64,000 bases of DNA from Channallabes apus (taxonomy: Eukaryota; Chordata; Actinopteri; Siluriformes; Clariidae): the NCBI GenBank assembly GCA_030522415.1, contig CM060107.1:24928571-24992570 (forward strand). The letters run 5' to 3'. The notes beneath the pieces were generated by a model, which had not been told where the DNA came from, did not search any database, and worked only from the letters and a program-made list of their open reading frames with translations. Position 1 is the stretch's first letter. Every line of letters begins with the position of its first letter. The translations under genes were made by a program, and so were the position numbers. This document shows, piece after piece, positions 22,640 through 35,400 of the stretch.

Positions 22640-23506
22640 CTGATGTCGAAGCGCTAGCTAATGAGATTGGGCCAGCCAGTCGTCTATGTAATTCAAATAT
22701 GGATGCCCTGGTAGTCGTAAGAGCCAGAACTACATCCATGCATTTTAATATGTGCTGGTGAGAAAGCTAGACCGACTGAAAGGACCCGATACTGGTAAGC
22801 TTGGCCCCCAAAAGCGAACCTCAGGTCTTTCCTGTGTTGGGGAGTATTTCTATATGAAAGTAAGCGTCCTTCAATCGATTGTCACAAATCAATCGCTTGG
22901 TAGGATTGAGAGCAATCACTTTAACAGTCAACATTGAACTGTATTGTTTATTTTAGATAGCGGTACAGCCCGCGAGATCTAAAAATTTGGGCGCAGCCCC
23001 CCGTTCCTCTGCCAGGAATACTGTAGTCTATATAGTATATAGTAGTCTGACTCACTGTCTGGTAGGGGAACATGTTCCATGACCCCATACCCAGCAACTT
23101 CTGTCAGGAGATGTGCACCTTCCGGTTTCATGGAAGTGGAGGCCACACCATTGAAAACACAGAAGGTGAAGTGAGAACTGAATCCTGTAGTTCCTCTCTC
23201 CAGTGCTTAGTACTCAAGGAGATATACTTGGCAGTAGCTTCCACGCTGCCAGTTTCTCATAAAAGGGCAAAAGTTTCGGCTGCTTGGTTAAATGGGGGGG
23301 GGGGGTGTTAGATGTTCGGCATCCTGAAGCATGGCAGGAAAAACCGAAGAACTAACAGCCTATTGGAGACTGATGTTGCCCGAAACACCAGTGGTGGCGG
23401 AGCAAAACACCGACCTCCTGGGGGTGCCAGGGAGAACACTTATTCGTTAAAAAGGAATTCTGGGTGACTCTCCCTATTGGGGGGCCACCCCCATTTATTT
23501 TATTTT

Positions 23507-23549
<43 letters not shown>
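22640..23549. other. Decayed interior of the DIRS1-like element
   Basis: No frame could be assigned. A run of thirteen Gs lies at 23294-23306. A CA then TA microsatellite (23506-23549) served as the target of the Tc1 insertion. Confidence 0.45.
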
Positions 23550-23552
<3 letters not shown>

Positions 23553-25167
23553 TGGCGTGAAAAACTATTTGCCCCCTTCCTGATTTCTTATTCTTTTGCA
23601 TGTTTGTCACACTTAAATGTTTCTGCTCATCAAAAACCGTTAACTATTAGTCAAAGATAACATAATTGAACACAAAATGCAGTTTTTAAATGAAGGTTTA
23701 CGTTATTAAGGGAGAAAAAAAACTCAAAATCTACATGGCCCTGTGTGAAAAAGTGATTGCCCCCCTTGTTAAAAAATAACTTAACTTTGGTTTATCACAC
23801 CTGAGATCAATTTCTGTAGTCACCCCCAGGCCTGATTACTGCCACACCTGTTTCAATCAAGAAATCACTTAAATAGGAGCTACCTGACACAGAGAAGTAG
23901 ACCAAAAGCACCTCAAAAGCAAGACATCGTGCCAAGATCCAAAGAAATTCAGGAACAAATGAGAACAAAAGTAATTGAGATCTATCAGTCTGGTAAAGGT
24001 TATAAAGCCATTTCTAAAGCTTTGGGACTCCAGCGAACCACAGTGAGAGCCATTATCCACAAATGGCAAAAACATGGAACAGTGGTGAACCTTCCCAGGA
24101 GTGGCCGGCCGACCAAAATTACCCCAAGAGCGCAGAGACAACTCATCCGAGAGGCCACAAAAGACCACAGGACAACATCTAAAGAACTGCAGGCCTCACT
24201 TGCCTCAATTAAAGTCAGTGTTCACGACTCCACCATAAGAAAGAGACTGGGCAAAAACGGCCTGCATGGCAGATTTCCAAGGCGGAAACCACTTTTAAGC
24301 AAAAAGAACATTAAGGCTCGTCTCAATTTTGCTAAAAAAACATCTCAATGATTGCCAAGACTTTTGGGAAAATACCTTGTGGACCGACGAGACAAAAGTT
24401 GAACTTTTTGGAAGGTGCTTGTCCCGTTACATCTGGCGTAAAAGTAACACAGCATTTCAGAAAAAGAACATCATACCAACAGTAAAATATGGTGGTGGTA
24501 GTGTGATGGTCTGGGGTTGTTTTGCTGCTTCAGGACCTGGAAGGCTTGCTGTGATAGATGGAACCATGAATTCTACTGTCTACCAAAAAATCCTGAAGGA
24601 GAATGTCCGGCCATCTGTTCGTCAACTCAAGCTGAAGCGATCTTGGGTGCTGCAGCAGGACAATGACCCAAAACACACCAGCAAATCCACCTCTGAATGG
24701 CTGAAGAAAAACAAAATGAAGACTTTGGAGTGGCCTAGTCAAAGTCCTGACCTGAATCCTATTGAGATGTTGTGGCATGACCTTAAAAAGGCGGTTCATG
24801 CTAGAAAACCCTCAAATAAAGCTGAATTACAACAATTCTGCAAAGATGAGTGGGCCAAAATTCCTCCAGAGCGCTGTAAAAGACTCGTTGCAAGTTATCG
24901 CAAACGCTTGATTGCAGTTATTGCTGCTAAGGGTGGCCCAACCAGTTATTAGGTTCAGGGGGCAATTACTTTTTCACACAGGGCCATGTAGGTTTGGATT
25001 TTTTTTCTCCCTAAATAATAAAACCCCTCATTTAAAAACTGCATTTTGTGTTTACTAGTGTTATCTTTGACTAATAGTTAAATGTGTTTGATGATCAGAA
25101 ACATTTTGTGTGACAAACATGCAAAAGAATAAGAAATCAAGAGGGGGGCAAATAGTTTTTCACACCA

Positions 25168-25170
<3 letters not shown>
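23550..25170 (+). mobile_element. Tc1-like DNA transposon, almost complete
   Basis: 1621 bp. The left end is CAGTGGCGTGAAAAACTATT and the right end reverse-complements to CAGTGGTGTGAAAAACTATT. Both ends abut TA inside a TA microsatellite. A second internal direct repeat (CATGGCCCTGTGTGAAAAAG, near 23735, and its inverse near 24971) gives the usual Tc1 double-repeat end. Confidence 0.95.
23929..24952 (+). pseudogene. Tc1 transposase, one frameshift
   Basis: The first frame (to 24351) carries the paired helix-turn-helix DNA-binding region with GKGYKAISKALGLQRTTVRA and the AT-hook-like RSGRPTKIT. An A7 run at 24333-24339, one base longer than the frame needs, shifts it. The second frame carries the catalytic domain: LWTDETKVE (first Asp), GGGSVMVWGCFAASG, LQQDNDPKHTSK (second Asp) and NPIEMLW (Glu). 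Thirty-four residues lie between the second Asp and the Glu, so this is the DD34E class. The end is complete (KGGPTSY). Apart from the single-base indel the protein looks whole, so this copy has been inactive only a short time. Confidence 0.93.
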
Positions 25171-25245
<75 letters not shown>

Positions 25246-25980
25246 TTATTTTTTTTTTTTTTCTTTTATTCAGTCTGACCTCCTGTGTGCAGTGGAGCAC
25301 CAAGCTGACCCACTGCCTGAAAAGCTTTTCCCTCTAGGGAAGATAAAAGTCTACACAGCTAGAAAGGAAGTATAAGCTTACCAGGGAGGATGATGTCCCA
25401 GGAGAGAGATAGCCTGTGAAGCGTCTCTGCTATCTGGCTGTCATCATACAATCCCGTGTTTCCACATCGACTATATTTAAATAAACAAATAAGTCGATGG
25501 CAGGAAAAACACAGCATGAATACAGCCTACTCCATGAAAGGGTTAACTCATATGAAGAGAGCTAAGAGGGGGGGGGGGGAGCGTCATTGAGGCTCCGCCC
25601 CCCGGCCACCCGACAGAAGCTGCTTCCGTCTACTGCTTGGAGTTATTTTTTATTTTTTTTAAGTGCTTAAGGCTATTTCCATCTCCGGTAAACAAGAGAG
25701 AAATCCTCGTGATGACAACGCGGAAGAAAGGAGTTTTCTTACCTCCGTCTGCCGCAGCTCTGTCAGATGCACGAGTTTTATGCCAGGAACGCGCGGCGGC
25801 TCGCAGCTTCTCACGGAATGCGCGGCGCGTGCAGCACTAGTCGAAGCAGTGTAGAGATCGCACTCCGATATGGATTATCACACATGGAGGGATTTAAACT
25901 CGTCAAATTGGTGAGTTAAACACCTTATTATTTTGCTGGTTTATCACAAGCACGCTTCACAACAAGGCTGAAGACAAATG
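25171..25980. other. Microsatellite and decayed DIRS leader
   Basis: A TA microsatellite at 25171-25241 is followed by about 730 bp without a recognisable frame. This forms the 5' part of the DIRS1-like element before its right inverted repeat. Confidence 0.5.
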
Positions 25981-26149
25981 ATCTGAGGTCGTTGCCGGCT
26001 CACCTGTTTTTATAACCTCCACCTACATCTAATCAGATGACGTCACCTGTCGAGGTTATATATAGCCAAAAACTTTGGCGTGTTTTCACAGCATGCTTCA
26101 ACGACCGGCAACGCGACAAACTGGTTCCCATAGCGTTTTCACGCAGCAT
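25979..26149 (-). repeat. DIRS1-like inverted terminal repeat (right)
   Basis: Reverse complement of 19924-20093. The outer tip (26150-26172) differs from the left tip. Unequal tips are expected in this class because each is copied from a different half of the internal complementary region. Confidence 0.92.
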
Positions 26150-26172
26150 CGAGTGTAGCCTTGCTAGGGAAC

Positions 26173-27199
26173 CAAAGATTTCGGTAACTCCACTGAGTGT
26201 AACATCTGCATAGTGACACTGAACATCTTCACTTTTCCGTTTACCTCTGAAAAAAAAGCTGTATTTTGTTTGTTTATGTTTAGAATTTTTATAACAGTAG
26301 AAGAAGTACGCGCGCGGACGCACACACACACACAGCCACACACTCACCTGAGCCCTTGGGAAACATCCAATCACCGTCGGTATACAAATGAGTCAAGACG
26401 TAGCCTAACGTGGTGTCGTGTCGGATTTCAGCGGTGACGGAGCGGGAAGACTTTGAAGAAGCTGCAGTGACAGTAAACAGCTGAACAACTTCACTTTTCC
26501 GTTTACCTCTGAGGAAAAAAAGCTGTATTTTGTTTGTTTATATTTAGGATTTTTATAGTAGTAAGAGAGAGTTATAGTTTGGTCTGTACTGTAGTTCGCA
26601 CCCTTGTAGAGAATAAATAAATGAATAACACCTTCATATACCTTCTCAAGAGAGTGCCATAGAGAGTGCGCACGCGCACACACACACATACACACACACA
26701 CACACAGACACACCTCCCTTGAGCCCTGCGTCTGTCGGATTTCAGCGGTCACGGGGTGGAAAGACTTTGAAGCAGTTTATATATGAAGCTAAGCTTGAAC
26801 TTATCAGCATTGTAAATATATAATACATTTCAAATAAAATCGCTATTACTTGACCCTGAAGTTTAGTTTAGCACACACAAAAAAACTGAAAAGTCATTTC
26901 TGGTAAATCAACGGCATGTGTAGTTTATTTACAGTAATTCATTAAAAATTTACAGTAATTTATTAAAAAAATAACACCATTCAAATGCTTACAATTCGTC
27001 TAGATTTCTAGCAGATGCCATACGTTTAGTTCCCTGAACATCTGCCGACTTGATTTTCATTTGCTTACGAACAAAAGTTCCATTCAACATATAATGATGT
27101 CTGCACATGTTAATATATTCCTAAAATGTATATATTACAAGTTGATAAACTGATCTGTGGTAGCGGAAAAATCCGCTAAAAAAAGGACAGGCTGCAGCG

Positions 27200-27248
<49 letters not shown>

Positions 27249-28314
27249 ACCTCCCTTGAGCCCTTCGTCAGTCGGATAGATAGATAGATGTGTGTGTGTA
27301 TATAATCAAACATAAATACAAAATACGTTTCAAATAAAATCGCTATTACTTGACCCTGAAGTTTAGTTTAGCACAAACACACAAAAAAAACAGAAAAGTC
27401 ATTTCTGGTAAATCAACTGCATATGTAGTTTATTTACAGTAATTCATTAAAAAATTAATATACATTGTACAGTACACGGTAAACATGGTAAAGATTACAA
27501 AAAACAGTGTCTACTTTATAATCAGCTTAGTATGTGCGTCGAGATGCTGAAATCCCTTGCATGATGCCGCTCCATTTTGTGCTTCCAAGTGGAGAGATAT
27601 TTGACCGATAGCCTAGAACAAAAGATCTATAGGTGTGATCACAACCCCCTCCGACCGACCGTGCCATCAATCACTGACCACCTCAGAAGTTCCCTCCAAT
27701 GTATGGCTGCAATATTTGTTTTGCAAGTATTTTTAACACCATTCAAATGCTTACAATTCGTCTAGATTTCTAGCAGATGCCATACGTTTTGTTCCCTGAA
27801 CATCTGCCGACTTGATTTTCATTTGCTTACGAACACAAGTTCCATTCAACATTGTGAATTTTGCCCATGATGCGTGCAAAATTTGACTAGATTCATTTAT
27901 AGGCTAAATGAATTGTAAGCCTTTGAATGGTGATAACAATACTTCCACTTGGAAGCAAAAAAATGGAGCGGTGGAGACACTGTTTGTTTTTTCATTTTGT
28001 AATCTTTCCCGTGTTTACCGTGTACTGTACAATGTATATAAATTTTTTTATGAATTACTGTAAATAAACTACATATGCAGTTGATTTACCAGAAATGACT
28101 TTTCTGTTTTTTTTGTGTGTTTGTGCTAAACTAAACTTCAAGTAATAGCGATTTTATTTGAAAAGTATTATATATTTACAATGCTGATAAGTTCAAGCTT
28201 AGATTCATATAAACTGCTTCAAAGTCTTTCCACCCCGTGACAGCTGAAATCCGACACACGGTGCTTGGATATTTACCGAGGGCTCAAGGGAGGTGTGTCT
28301 GTGTCTGTGTGTGT
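26173..28314. repeat. Left inner part of the palindromic core
   Basis: 26173-26670 pairs inverted with 37075-37560. Within the rest there are further inverted copies: 26715-26860 with about 28140-28290, and 27305-27560 with about 27955-28180, centred near 27880. 26985-27185 is also inverted relative to 36210-36420. CA/GT microsatellites (27203-27243 and about 28290-28319) mark the unit joints. Non-coding. Confidence 0.8.
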
Positions 28315-28319
28315 GTGTG

Positions 28320-28849
28320 TGTAAATGACCGCAAAATGGTTGTGTCTCTTTAAATTAATTGTACGTGTTACGTGCTTTATGCTGTGAGGGGTGGGGAAAT
28401 GAAACTTAATAAAAGCATCAAGTAGAAGATTCATATTCCTTAGAAGCACATGGAGAAAGATTCGTTTTTGGTGAATGCAGTTTCATTCAGCTCAATTTAA
28501 ATTTAGTACCCTTTGGTAAAGCGGAGCGAGGTATGTGAAGCTGACATATGTTACATTTTGTACTTTATTTCGAAGTTATATGAGCTCGCTTTGTATGTCA
28601 TGAGCTCTACCTGTTAATAAGTTGTTTCAATCTGTCCTTATTCAGTTTACCGTTAATTATTTTTTATGGTTCTTTGTAAATGTGCAGTTTATTTATGATA
28701 TTTATTTGATTATTGTTTCTTTGTGTAGTTTCACGGTGCTACGCAACTAAAGCTCAATGGCGCTCTGCAAGGGCGAAATAAAAGAGCGATAAGCACCCGT
28801 CTGAAGCACTCTGTGTCCCGTTTTTTATCGATACCGAAGGGCAGCTACA
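28320..28849 (+). repeat. BEL/Pao 5' LTR
   Basis: Begins TGTAAATGACCGC and ends GCAGCTACA (TG...CA). AATAAA at 28778 lies near the end and could direct RNA 3' processing. Confidence 0.93.
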
Positions 28850-29475
28850 GTGAAACTCGTGGCTTAAAGGAACCGTGCATCTACTACATCGCAACCGTCT
28901 TCTTCGCCATAACGCAACAGCACAGCCAGTTCTGCGGGAGCAAGCAGCTGGGGTTAGTGTCGTCATCGCAGAGGTATAAAGAGCAAGGTCGGAAGGTGGC
29001 GGTGTTCTGTCGTTTTACGTAGCAGATGCAGAGTGAGACTTTGAGTGCCAAGAGAGTTTACAACGATCATATTTCTGCATAAGCTGCATCAAGTCAACCT
29101 GTACTAAATTGAATTACTCAAAAGGAATAGAAAACATTTCATTGGCATTTGAAATGAAAGGTTAAAATTGCAAAGGACTTCAACGTGAGTGGAATAATTG
29201 ATGCAAGTGCAATACATCTATTTCACAGTTAAAAATTTTAATCCATAATTTGACCGAAATTTGAGCATCGTTGAAAGAAACTTTTATCTATTGTGTATTC
29301 AAAGAGGTATAGTCAGTGCTGAAGATAATAATACTTTTGTGAAAATTTAAGTTTTCTGGTGATTTACATTACAAGTTAGACTTTGAACTTTGTATACACA
29401 TTCTGCTGTTTGTTTGCATTTATTCTGCTTGCCAATATCCTTTGAGTGTTTACTTACTAGAGTTCTTCCCTGATT
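28850..29475 (+). other. BEL/Pao untranslated leader
   Basis: 626 bp between the LTR and the gag start. No TGG-type primer-binding site starts exactly at the LTR edge. TGGCTTAAAGG, about ten bases in, is the nearest candidate and is uncertain. Confidence 0.6.
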
Positions 29476-32400
29476 ATGGAAGTTGTGAATGAAGGAGAGT
29501 CTACGGAAAAGGATACTGTAGCACAAGCAATTGAACAAGTAAATGAGATAGCGCTAAGAGCGGAAGAAACAAGCACTCCATCTGTGCAGCAGATCAGATC
29601 AAGCTCACGCGAAAGAAGCTTAACAGAAAAGGGTCTAGAGATGCGCGAAAAGGAAGCCAAGAAACAAGAGAAGGCCTTTTATAAAGCTTATAGCTGTTGG
29701 AAGGAGAGCGCAAAGGAGAGTAGATCAAGACTGAAATTTTTCTGTTCACGTGAGAATCTTGAAAAAATACAAGAAGACATTCAAAGCCAACATAACTCTG
29801 TTTATCATCATTATAAACCAATACTGCGTAATCATGCCACTTCTCCTGACATTGTCAAACGTATGGATGCTTGTGCCGCACTGACTGGTGAGATCATTGA
29901 TCTTGTAAGTAAACGGCTTGAAATAATAGATGAAGATTACAATGAAGAGCTTGTTAAGGAAAGAGTGAGACAAGTTCTAAATAAGGATGAGTATGAATCT
30001 ATCTTTGGATGCACAAAAACAAACACAATAATTTCAGAGTCATCGCTAGGATCAAGCAAACAGTCAAAGACCTCTTCCATGATCTCAAGCAAACGAGCTG
30101 ATGCAGAGGCAGAACTTGCAGCCAAACAAGAGCAAGCTAAAGCTATGCAAGGAATCCATGATCAGCAAGCGAAGCTTAATAAAATGGAGAGTGAATGGAA
30201 GTGCCGTGAAGCTAAAATGCTTGCGGAAATAAAGCAAAAGGAGATGGAAATGCACTTAAAGCTAGAAGAGGAGAGAGAACGGCTGCATCAGTTGCAAGTA
30301 GACAAAGAAGTAAAAGTAGCGGCAGCTCGTGTTAAAGTGTATAATAATCTTGAAGGCATCATTGAATGTGGTGATGAAGAAATAGATCCTAGGACTCACG
30401 TTGGTTGTCAAAGGACAGAGCCTACATTCCAGTTAAACGCAGAAGCTGAATCATTTCTACCTCAGCAGACATTCTTCGAAGAGCGTGAATTACAGCCATC
30501 TCAGGAAAATGTTGCTCTAGCTCAAGCCATAGCAGACTCACTAAGCACACATCGACTACCTGTTCCTGAACCCACTATCTTTGCTGGCGATCCTTTGAAA
30601 TTTATAGATTGGAAGATGGCATTCATGGCCCTTATTGATCGAAAGCCCCTCCCACCTGGAGAAAAGATGTTCTACCTTAAGAACTACCTCGCTGGAGAAG
30701 CTCGCAAAGCAGTGGAAGGATATTTCTACAGAAATTCAGATGATGCATACCAAGGTGCATGGAAGGTTTTACTAGACAGGTATGGGAATTCATTTGTACT
30801 GCAGAAAGCTTTTCGAGATAAGTTGATGAGATGGCCCAAAATCGGAGCAAATGATCCTCTTGCACAACGAGACTTCACAGACTTCCTGCAAGGATGTGTT
30901 GAGGCGATTCCTCATGTTAAAGGACTTACCATATTAAATGACTGTGAAGAAAATCACAAGTTATTAAAGAAACTTCCTGAATGGATTGTCCGCAAGTGGA
31001 ATCGAATCGTAGTGGAAGTGCTGGATACATCAGGTGACTATCCAGGTTTCAAATGCTTTACAGAATTTATGCAGAAGGAAACCAGAATAGCATGTAACCC
31101 CATCACTTCCCCACTTTTCATGAATATGAAGAATTCTGATGAAAGGTTTCCCAAGCGAGCTAGAGCTCTCAGTACAAAGGCGGAAGTGAAGGACCTTGCC
31201 TCTAAAAGGCTTGAACCAACCAGCAAGTCAAAGGTATCATGCTGCGTCTGTAAAGACGAAAACCACAGCATTGCCCAATGTCCTACCTTTGCAAAAAGAA
31301 CTATCGAAGACAAGAAGACTTTCATTCAGGAAAATCACCTCTGCTTTGGGTGTCTTAGGAAGGGACATATTGTGAGAGACTGCAAAAGACGACATAAATG
31401 TGGAATATGTGGCCGAAATCACCCTACTTGCTTGCATGAGGAAAGAGATAAAGTGCCTTCGAAAGCATTGCATAAAACTTCTACAGAAGTTCAAGCAAGT
31501 GAGGAAGTCCACAAAGTTACGGCCCATGTACTTTCACAAAGCTCATCTGCTACTTCCAGCATTGTGCCAGTCCTGGTTTCTACAGTGGAAGAGCCACAAA
31601 GAGAAGTACTCACTTATGCTCTACTGGACACACAAAGTGACTCAACATTCATCTTAGAAGATCTTCTTGAAGACTTAAATGCAGTCACTCAACCAGTGCA
31701 ACTTAGACTGAGCACCATGACAGCTGTGGACGTCATCACTGCAAGTAAAAGGGTCCGTGGTCTTCAAGTTAGAGGACTTCAGACAACAAGCTCTATTCAA
31801 CTACAGCAAGCATATACTAGAGACTTCATTCCTGTTGACAAGTCCTATATTCCAACCAAGAAAACAGCACTGCAGTGGCCTCATCTCAAACATCTGGCCA
31901 ATCAATTACCACCACTTCAGAACTGCGAAGTGGGACTGTTAATCGGTTATGACTGCCCACCAGCTCTAGCTCCGCTTGAAGTCATAATAGGTCGTGAAAA
32001 TGAACCATTTGCCCAAAGAACTGAACTTGGCTGGAGTATTATAGGCCTCTCCAATCCACACCTAGACAGACAGGGAAATCAGAGTTTCGTCCATAGAATT
32101 GCAGTCAAAGAAATACCTGTCCCATCACCCAACGATGTCTTGAAGATTCTAGAGTTAGATTTCAATGAGAAAGGCTATGAGGATAAAAGTGTGTCACAAG
32201 AGGATGTTCGTTTCATACATCATCTTAGTGCTAATATCAAACAGAAGAATAATGGACATTATGAGCTTCCTCTCCCTTTCAAGTGTAGCCGCCGACCCTC
32301 ATTGCCTAATAACAGAAGATTAGCAACTGCTCGCTTGCAGCATTTAAAGAAAAGACTCAAGTCTAATGAGCAATACTGTGATCACTACAAGGCGTTCATG

Positions 32401-35400
32401 GATGAGATACTTAACAAAGGTGAAGCTGAACCAGCCCCAGTGATATCTGAAGGAGAAACTGCGTGGTACATACCACACCATGGAGTGTACCACCCACAGA
32501 AACCAGATAAACTCAGAGTCGTTTTCGACTGTTCAGCCAAGTTTTGTGGTATATCTCTAAATGATACACTTTTGACCGGGCCTGATCTGATTAACTCATT
32601 AGTGGGAGTACTATGCCGCTTCAGGAAGGAACTTGTCGCAGTCACTTGTGACATAGAAAAGATGTTCCATCAGTTCTTTGTCCCTCCTGAGGATCGCAAT
32701 TATCTAAGGTTTCTATGGTGGGAGGGTGGAGACTTGGAAAAGGAGCCTCAAGAGTATCGCATGGCCGTCCATCTCTTCGGTGCTACATCGTCTCCTGGGT
32801 GTGCAAATTTCGCTCTGAAGTACCTGGCACAGCAGCACAAGTTCACCCACCCTTCAGCATCAGAGTTTGTTGAAAAGAACTTTTATGTCGATGATGGGTT
32901 AACTAGTGTTCATTCAGTCAACGAAGCTAAAGAACTGATCCTTGATGCTCAAATGCTGTGTAAACGTGGAGGCTTGCGACTTAATAAATTCAACTCCAAT
33001 AAAGAAGATGCTCTTTGTTGTATAGACCCAACAGAAAAGGATGTCACATTTAAGCCCATTGACTTGCATCATGAGACAGCACGAACAGGACGTGTACTTG
33101 GTATACAGTGGTCAACAAAGAATGACGCTTTTAGCTTCAACATCAACCTTAAAGATCAGCCATCAACTCGTCGTGGCATCTTGTCTGTCATCGCATCCCT
33201 GTATGACCCTGTCGGATTCGTTGCACCATTCATTTTACAGGGAAAGGGTATCCTGCAAGAACTGTGCCGAAGAGGCATAGGATGGGACGATCATTTTTCA
33301 GATGAGTTATATTCAAGGTGGGAGGACTGGAAAAACAGTCTTCAGAAGCTTAAGGAAGTCACCATTCCAAGATGTTATCACCCAAATACTTTCAATGAAA
33401 TCATCAGAACGGAGCTGCATCACTTCTCTGATGCAAGTAATGCTGGATATGGAGCTTGCTCTTATCTCCGTTTCAAAAATCACAAGAGTAAAGTGCATTG
33501 CTGTTTGGTGATGGCAAAAGCCAGAATTGCACCTACAAAAATCACAAGTATACCTAGACTGGAACTTGCAGCAGCTGTTTTATCTGCAAAGATGAGTGTT
33601 ATGCTGAAAACGGAGCTTGAAATGAAGATTGATCAAGAATTCTTCTGGTCAGATTCACAAGTTGTTCTAGGCTATATAAACAATGAAGCACGAAGGTTTC
33701 ATGTATTCGTTGCTAACCGTGTACAGATGATAAGGGACATCACTGATCCAAATCAATGGTGTTACGTTAATACAGCAGAAAATCCGGCAGATCATGCGTC
33801 AAGAGGGATTCATGCCTCTGACATCCCTTCATCGATTTGGCTATCAGGACCCAAATTTCTGTGGAAATCGGAAGTAAGTCCGACACCATACAACTCTGCC
33901 AAACTGCTTGTTGGTGACCCAGAAGTTAAATCAGTCCAAACATTTGCGACTACAGTTAGTGACACCACAGATTTTCTCAGTCGTCTTAATCGATTTTCTT
34001 CTTGGTCAACTCTTCTGAAGGTTATTGCAAGAATAAAACGATTGGGATCCAAACAGAAATGTCCCAGTGATTATGTGACTGTGGAAGAGCGCCAGAAAGC
34101 CGCTGAGGTAGTGATCAAGCTTGTCCAGCATGAAGCGTTTCACAAAGAGATAAAACTGATGGAGAAAGACAACACTCTTCCAAGTTCTAGTGCGTTGTAC
34201 AAGCTAGATCCCATATTGGACAAAGACCTTCTTCGTGTAGGTGGAAGATTGAAAAAGTCATCACTCAGTCAAGAGCTGAAACATCCTGTGATTATCCCAA
34301 AAGACAGTTGTGTCACAAGGCTAATTTTGTCACATTACCATGCCAAGATTTGTCATCAGGGTCGTAATCAAACTCAAATGGAACTTAGAATGAATGGATT
34401 TTGGATCATTGGAGGTAGCAAGTCAGTCGCCAAGCTGATACATAAGTGTGTGCAATGCCGGAAACTTAGACGACCGACTGAGGAACAACGAATGGCAGAA
34501 CTTCCAGTAGAGCGTATTGAAGTATCTGCTCCCTTCACATTCTGTGGCATGGACTGTTTTGGGCCATTTGTCATAAAGAGAGCTCGCAAGGAGTACAAAA
34601 GATATGGCCTAATATTTACTTGTCTATCATCTCGGGCAGTTCATATCGAAATGATTGAAGATTTATCTACAGATGCCTTCATTAGTGCGTTGAGGTGTTT
34701 CATCAGCCTTAGAGGAGCAGTACGCAAGCTTCATTGTGACCAGGGTACTAACTTTGTGGGAGCCCGAAATGAGCTCAAAGAATCACTGAAACAGGTTGAC
34801 ACCAGAGCTCTGGAAGTCTTTCTCTCTGAGAAACAATGCAAGTTTGTTTTTAATGCTCCTTCTGCAAGTCACGCCGGAGGCATCTGGGAGCGTCAGATAC
34901 GAACTGTGCGTAATGTACTCAGTGCCACACTTGCTCAGTGTCCAGGAAGACTTGATGATGCTTCACTAAGAACGCTGTTCTATGAGGCAATGGCTATAGT
35001 CAATAGCCGTCCACTAACTGTAGATGGCATCAATGACCCAAATTCACTCGAGCCTCTAACCCCAAACCACTTAATACTGATGAAGTCTGATGTCGCACTT
35101 CCACCTCCGGGAAAATTTGTCAAAGAAGACATGTATGCTACAAAGCGATGGCGTAGAGTTCAATACTTGGTTGAGCAGTTCTGGAGTCGTTGGAAGAAAG
35201 AATATCTTCTTAACATTTCAACGCGACAAAGGTGGCATTCTCCTCGGCGGAACGTGAGAGTAAATGATGTTGTAATCATCAAAGAGGACATGCTGCCAAG
35301 AAGTCAGTGGCAGCTGGGTAGAGTGATTGAAGCTGTCAAAGAGAGCGATGGATTTGTTCGGCGAGTTAAGGTAAAATTAGGACAACGAAAACTCACCAGC

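Larger units (their letters stand above)
19876..26169 (-). mobile_element. DIRS1-like retrotransposon (tyrosine-recombinase type)
   Basis: Inverted terminal repeats are about 170 bp plus unequal outer tips. An internal complementary region lies next to the 3' end (20142-20244). Polymerase remnants read on the minus strand. Both flanks are AAC (19873-19875 and 26170-26172), and the uninterrupted opposite arm near 37562 shows a single AAC/GTT. This fits recombination of a circle at a shared triplet with no ordinary TSD, as known for DIRS1-type elements. A Tc1 element (1621 bp) is inserted within. The coding region is decayed and no tyrosine recombinase could be read. Confidence 0.82.

Noticed and set aside
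19876..26169. EnSpm/CACTA or other cut-and-paste DNA transposon
   Set aside because: The ends lack CACTA. The internal complementary region, polymerase remnants and lack of a clear TSD beyond a triplet fit DIRS1-like elements better.
28850..28875. Primer-binding site immediately after the BEL LTR
   Set aside because: The sequence at the LTR edge (GTGAAACTCG) does not begin TGG; the nearby TGGCTTAAAGG is offset and unproven.
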